A stretch of 64,000 nucleotides of DNA from Halomonas sp. A40-4 (GTDB lineage Bacteria > Pseudomonadota > Gammaproteobacteria > Pseudomonadales > Halomonadaceae), in assembly GCF_015767635.1 (NCBI RefSeq), contig NZ_CP065230.1:1302001-1366000 (forward strand), written 5' to 3'. The position numbers were made by a program, and so were the translations under genes. The notes under the pieces are model-generated. The model saw only the letters and a list, made by a program, of their open reading frames with translations. It did not search any database and was not told where the DNA came from. This document shows positions 63,103 to 64,000 of the stretch, one piece after another (position 1 is the first letter of the stretch; each line of letters begins with the position of its first letter).

Positions 63103-64000
63103 AAGAAACACTGCGCCAACGTTTAGATAGCTTTGCCGACCGATTTGAAGAGTTGTCGATGCTGTTGTCTGACCCTGAGGTGATCCAGGATCAGCAGCGG
63201 TTTCGCGATTACTCCCGCGAATATGCCGAACTTGATGAGCTGGTGGGGGCTTGGCAGCGCTATCGCCGAATCGAAAACGATATTGACGCAGCACAGCAGC
63301 TTAGCCAGGACAGCGACCCCGAGATACGCGAACTCGCTGAGATGGAGATCGACGACGGACGTGGGCAGTTGGACGCGTTAGATGCTGAACTCAAGCGACT
63401 GCTGGTGCCCAAGGACCCTGATGATGGTCGTGGCGTCTACCTGGAAGTCCGCGCGGGAACGGGCGGCGATGAAGCCTCATTGTTTGCCGGTGACCTGTTT
63501 CGCATGTATTCCCGGTATGCAGAAAAGCGCGGTTGGCGCGTGGAAGTGGTGAGTGCCAGCCATGGCGAGCAAGGCGGGTATAAAGAGATTATTTCCCGAG
63601 TTAAAGGTGATGGCGTCTACGCCCGGCTGAAATTTGAGTCGGGGGCGCACCGTGTTCAGCGCGTCCCCGCCACCGAATCCCAAGGGCGTATCCATACCTC
63701 GGCGTGTACCGTGGCCGTGATGCCCGAAGTCGACGATGTTGGTGATGTGGATATCAATGCCGGTGATCTGCGCGTCGATACCTTCCGCTCAAGCGGGGCG
63801 GGCGGTCAGCACGTCAACACTACCGACTCGGCGATTCGCATTACCCACCTGCCATCCGGCGTGGTCGTGGAATGCCAGGAAGAGCGCAGCCAGCATAAAA
63901 ACCGTGCCAAGGCGATGTCACTGCTGGCGGCCAAATTGAAGCAAAGTGCCCAGGACGCACAGCGCCAGGACCAGGCCGATACCCGCCGCTCGCTGGTGGG
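63099..64000 (+). CDS. prfA: Peptide chain release factor 1, N-terminal part (runs off the window)
   Basis: The first 300 codons are present; the gene continues beyond the window edge (about 360 in E. coli). The codon-recognition PAT triplet is in [14 protein letters not shown], and the peptidyl-transferase GGQ motif is in [11 protein letters not shown]. The PAT rather than SPF motif marks RF1, which reads UAA and UAG. It overlaps hemA. Confidence 0.97.
   Translation, partial: MKETLRQRLDSFADRFEELSMLLSDPEVIQDQQRFRDYSREYAELDELVGAWQRYRRIENDIDAAQQLSQDSDPEIRELAEMEIDDGRGQLDALDAELKRLLVPKDPDDGRGVYLEVRAGTGGDEASLFAGDLFRMYSRYAEKRGWRVEVVSASHGEQGGYKEIISRVKGDGVYARLKFESGAHRVQRVPATESQGRIHTSACTVAVMPEVDDVGDVDINAGDLRVDTFRSSGAGGQHVNTTDSAIRITHLPSGVVVECQEERSQHKNRAKAMSLLAAKLKQSAQDAQRQDQADTRRSLV

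Overview
The window is a contiguous piece of a GC-rich gammaproteobacterial chromosome, most likely a halophilic or halotolerant member of the Halomonadaceae (Halomonas-like). The case rests on gene content and order: class I PHA synthesis (phaP-phaC) beside aroC-prmB, a Pseudomonas/Halomonas-type gts glucose ABC system with its gltR-gtrS two-component pair, a BCCT osmolyte carrier, a glucosylglycerate (compatible solute) pair gpgP-gpgS, and standard housekeeping blocks (miaB-ybeZ-ybeY-ybeX-lnt, lolB-ispE-tRNA-prs-rplY-pth-ychF, hemA-prfA). No insertion sequence, prophage, integrase or CRISPR array is visible. Species assignment is inference.

Layout. 1-2.3 kb: end of sucD, then a convergent pair encoding a GT4 glycosyltransferase and a polytopic membrane protein. 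2.4-4.1 kb: a ribbon-helix-helix regulator translationally coupled to a PHB depolymerase, with a strong inverted repeat at its promoter. 4.1-7.1 kb: RNase II and a HAD phosphatase. 7.1-13.8 kb: glucose sensing and uptake (gltR-gtrS, gtsABCD). 13.9-19.3 kb: BCCT carrier, ycjX-ycjF, hexose-6-phosphate mutarotase, a small GlsB-type membrane protein. 19.4-21.8 kb: two lipoprotein-type envelope proteins (one FlgO-like) divergent from an orphan MotB/OmpA-like protein. 21.8-24.4 kb: a 423-bp regulatory island and gpgP-gpgS. 24.4-28.1 kb: a chemoreceptor with a sigma-28-like promoter, a small zinc-ribbon gene, an RsmZ/CsrB-type small RNA, an M42 peptidase. 28.2-35.1 kb: two transporters, umuDC, a 30-codon membrane microprotein, two hydrolases. 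35.1-40.9 kb: smr, prmB, aroC and the PHA cluster. 41.1-42.2 kb: copper delivery to cytochrome oxidase. 42.2-64 kb: envelope, translation and tRNA housekeeping genes.

The most interesting non-coding material lies in two intergenic regions. Between 21.8 and 22.24 kb the minus strand carries a complete small-RNA gene by sequence criteria (promoter, 10-bp stem with a C-rich loop, intrinsic terminator). The plus strand carries a near-consensus sigma-54 promoter with two NtrC-like sites exactly 42 bp apart, aimed at the glucosylglycerate operon. This suggests that nitrogen limitation switches on a nitrogen-free compatible solute through NtrC/RpoN. Between 26.5 and 26.8 kb lies an RNA with seven GGA motifs, two of them in AGGAC hairpin loops, ending in a terminator: an RsmY/RsmZ/CsrB-family antagonist of CsrA/RsmA. 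A GacA/UvrY-like palindrome stands upstream of it.

The carbon themes connect: glucose uptake (gts), PHB storage (phaC, phasin) and PHB breakdown (depolymerase with RHH regulator), with the Csr/Rsm RNA as a possible global switch. That connection is inference. All calls come from reading the sequence alone, without homology searches.
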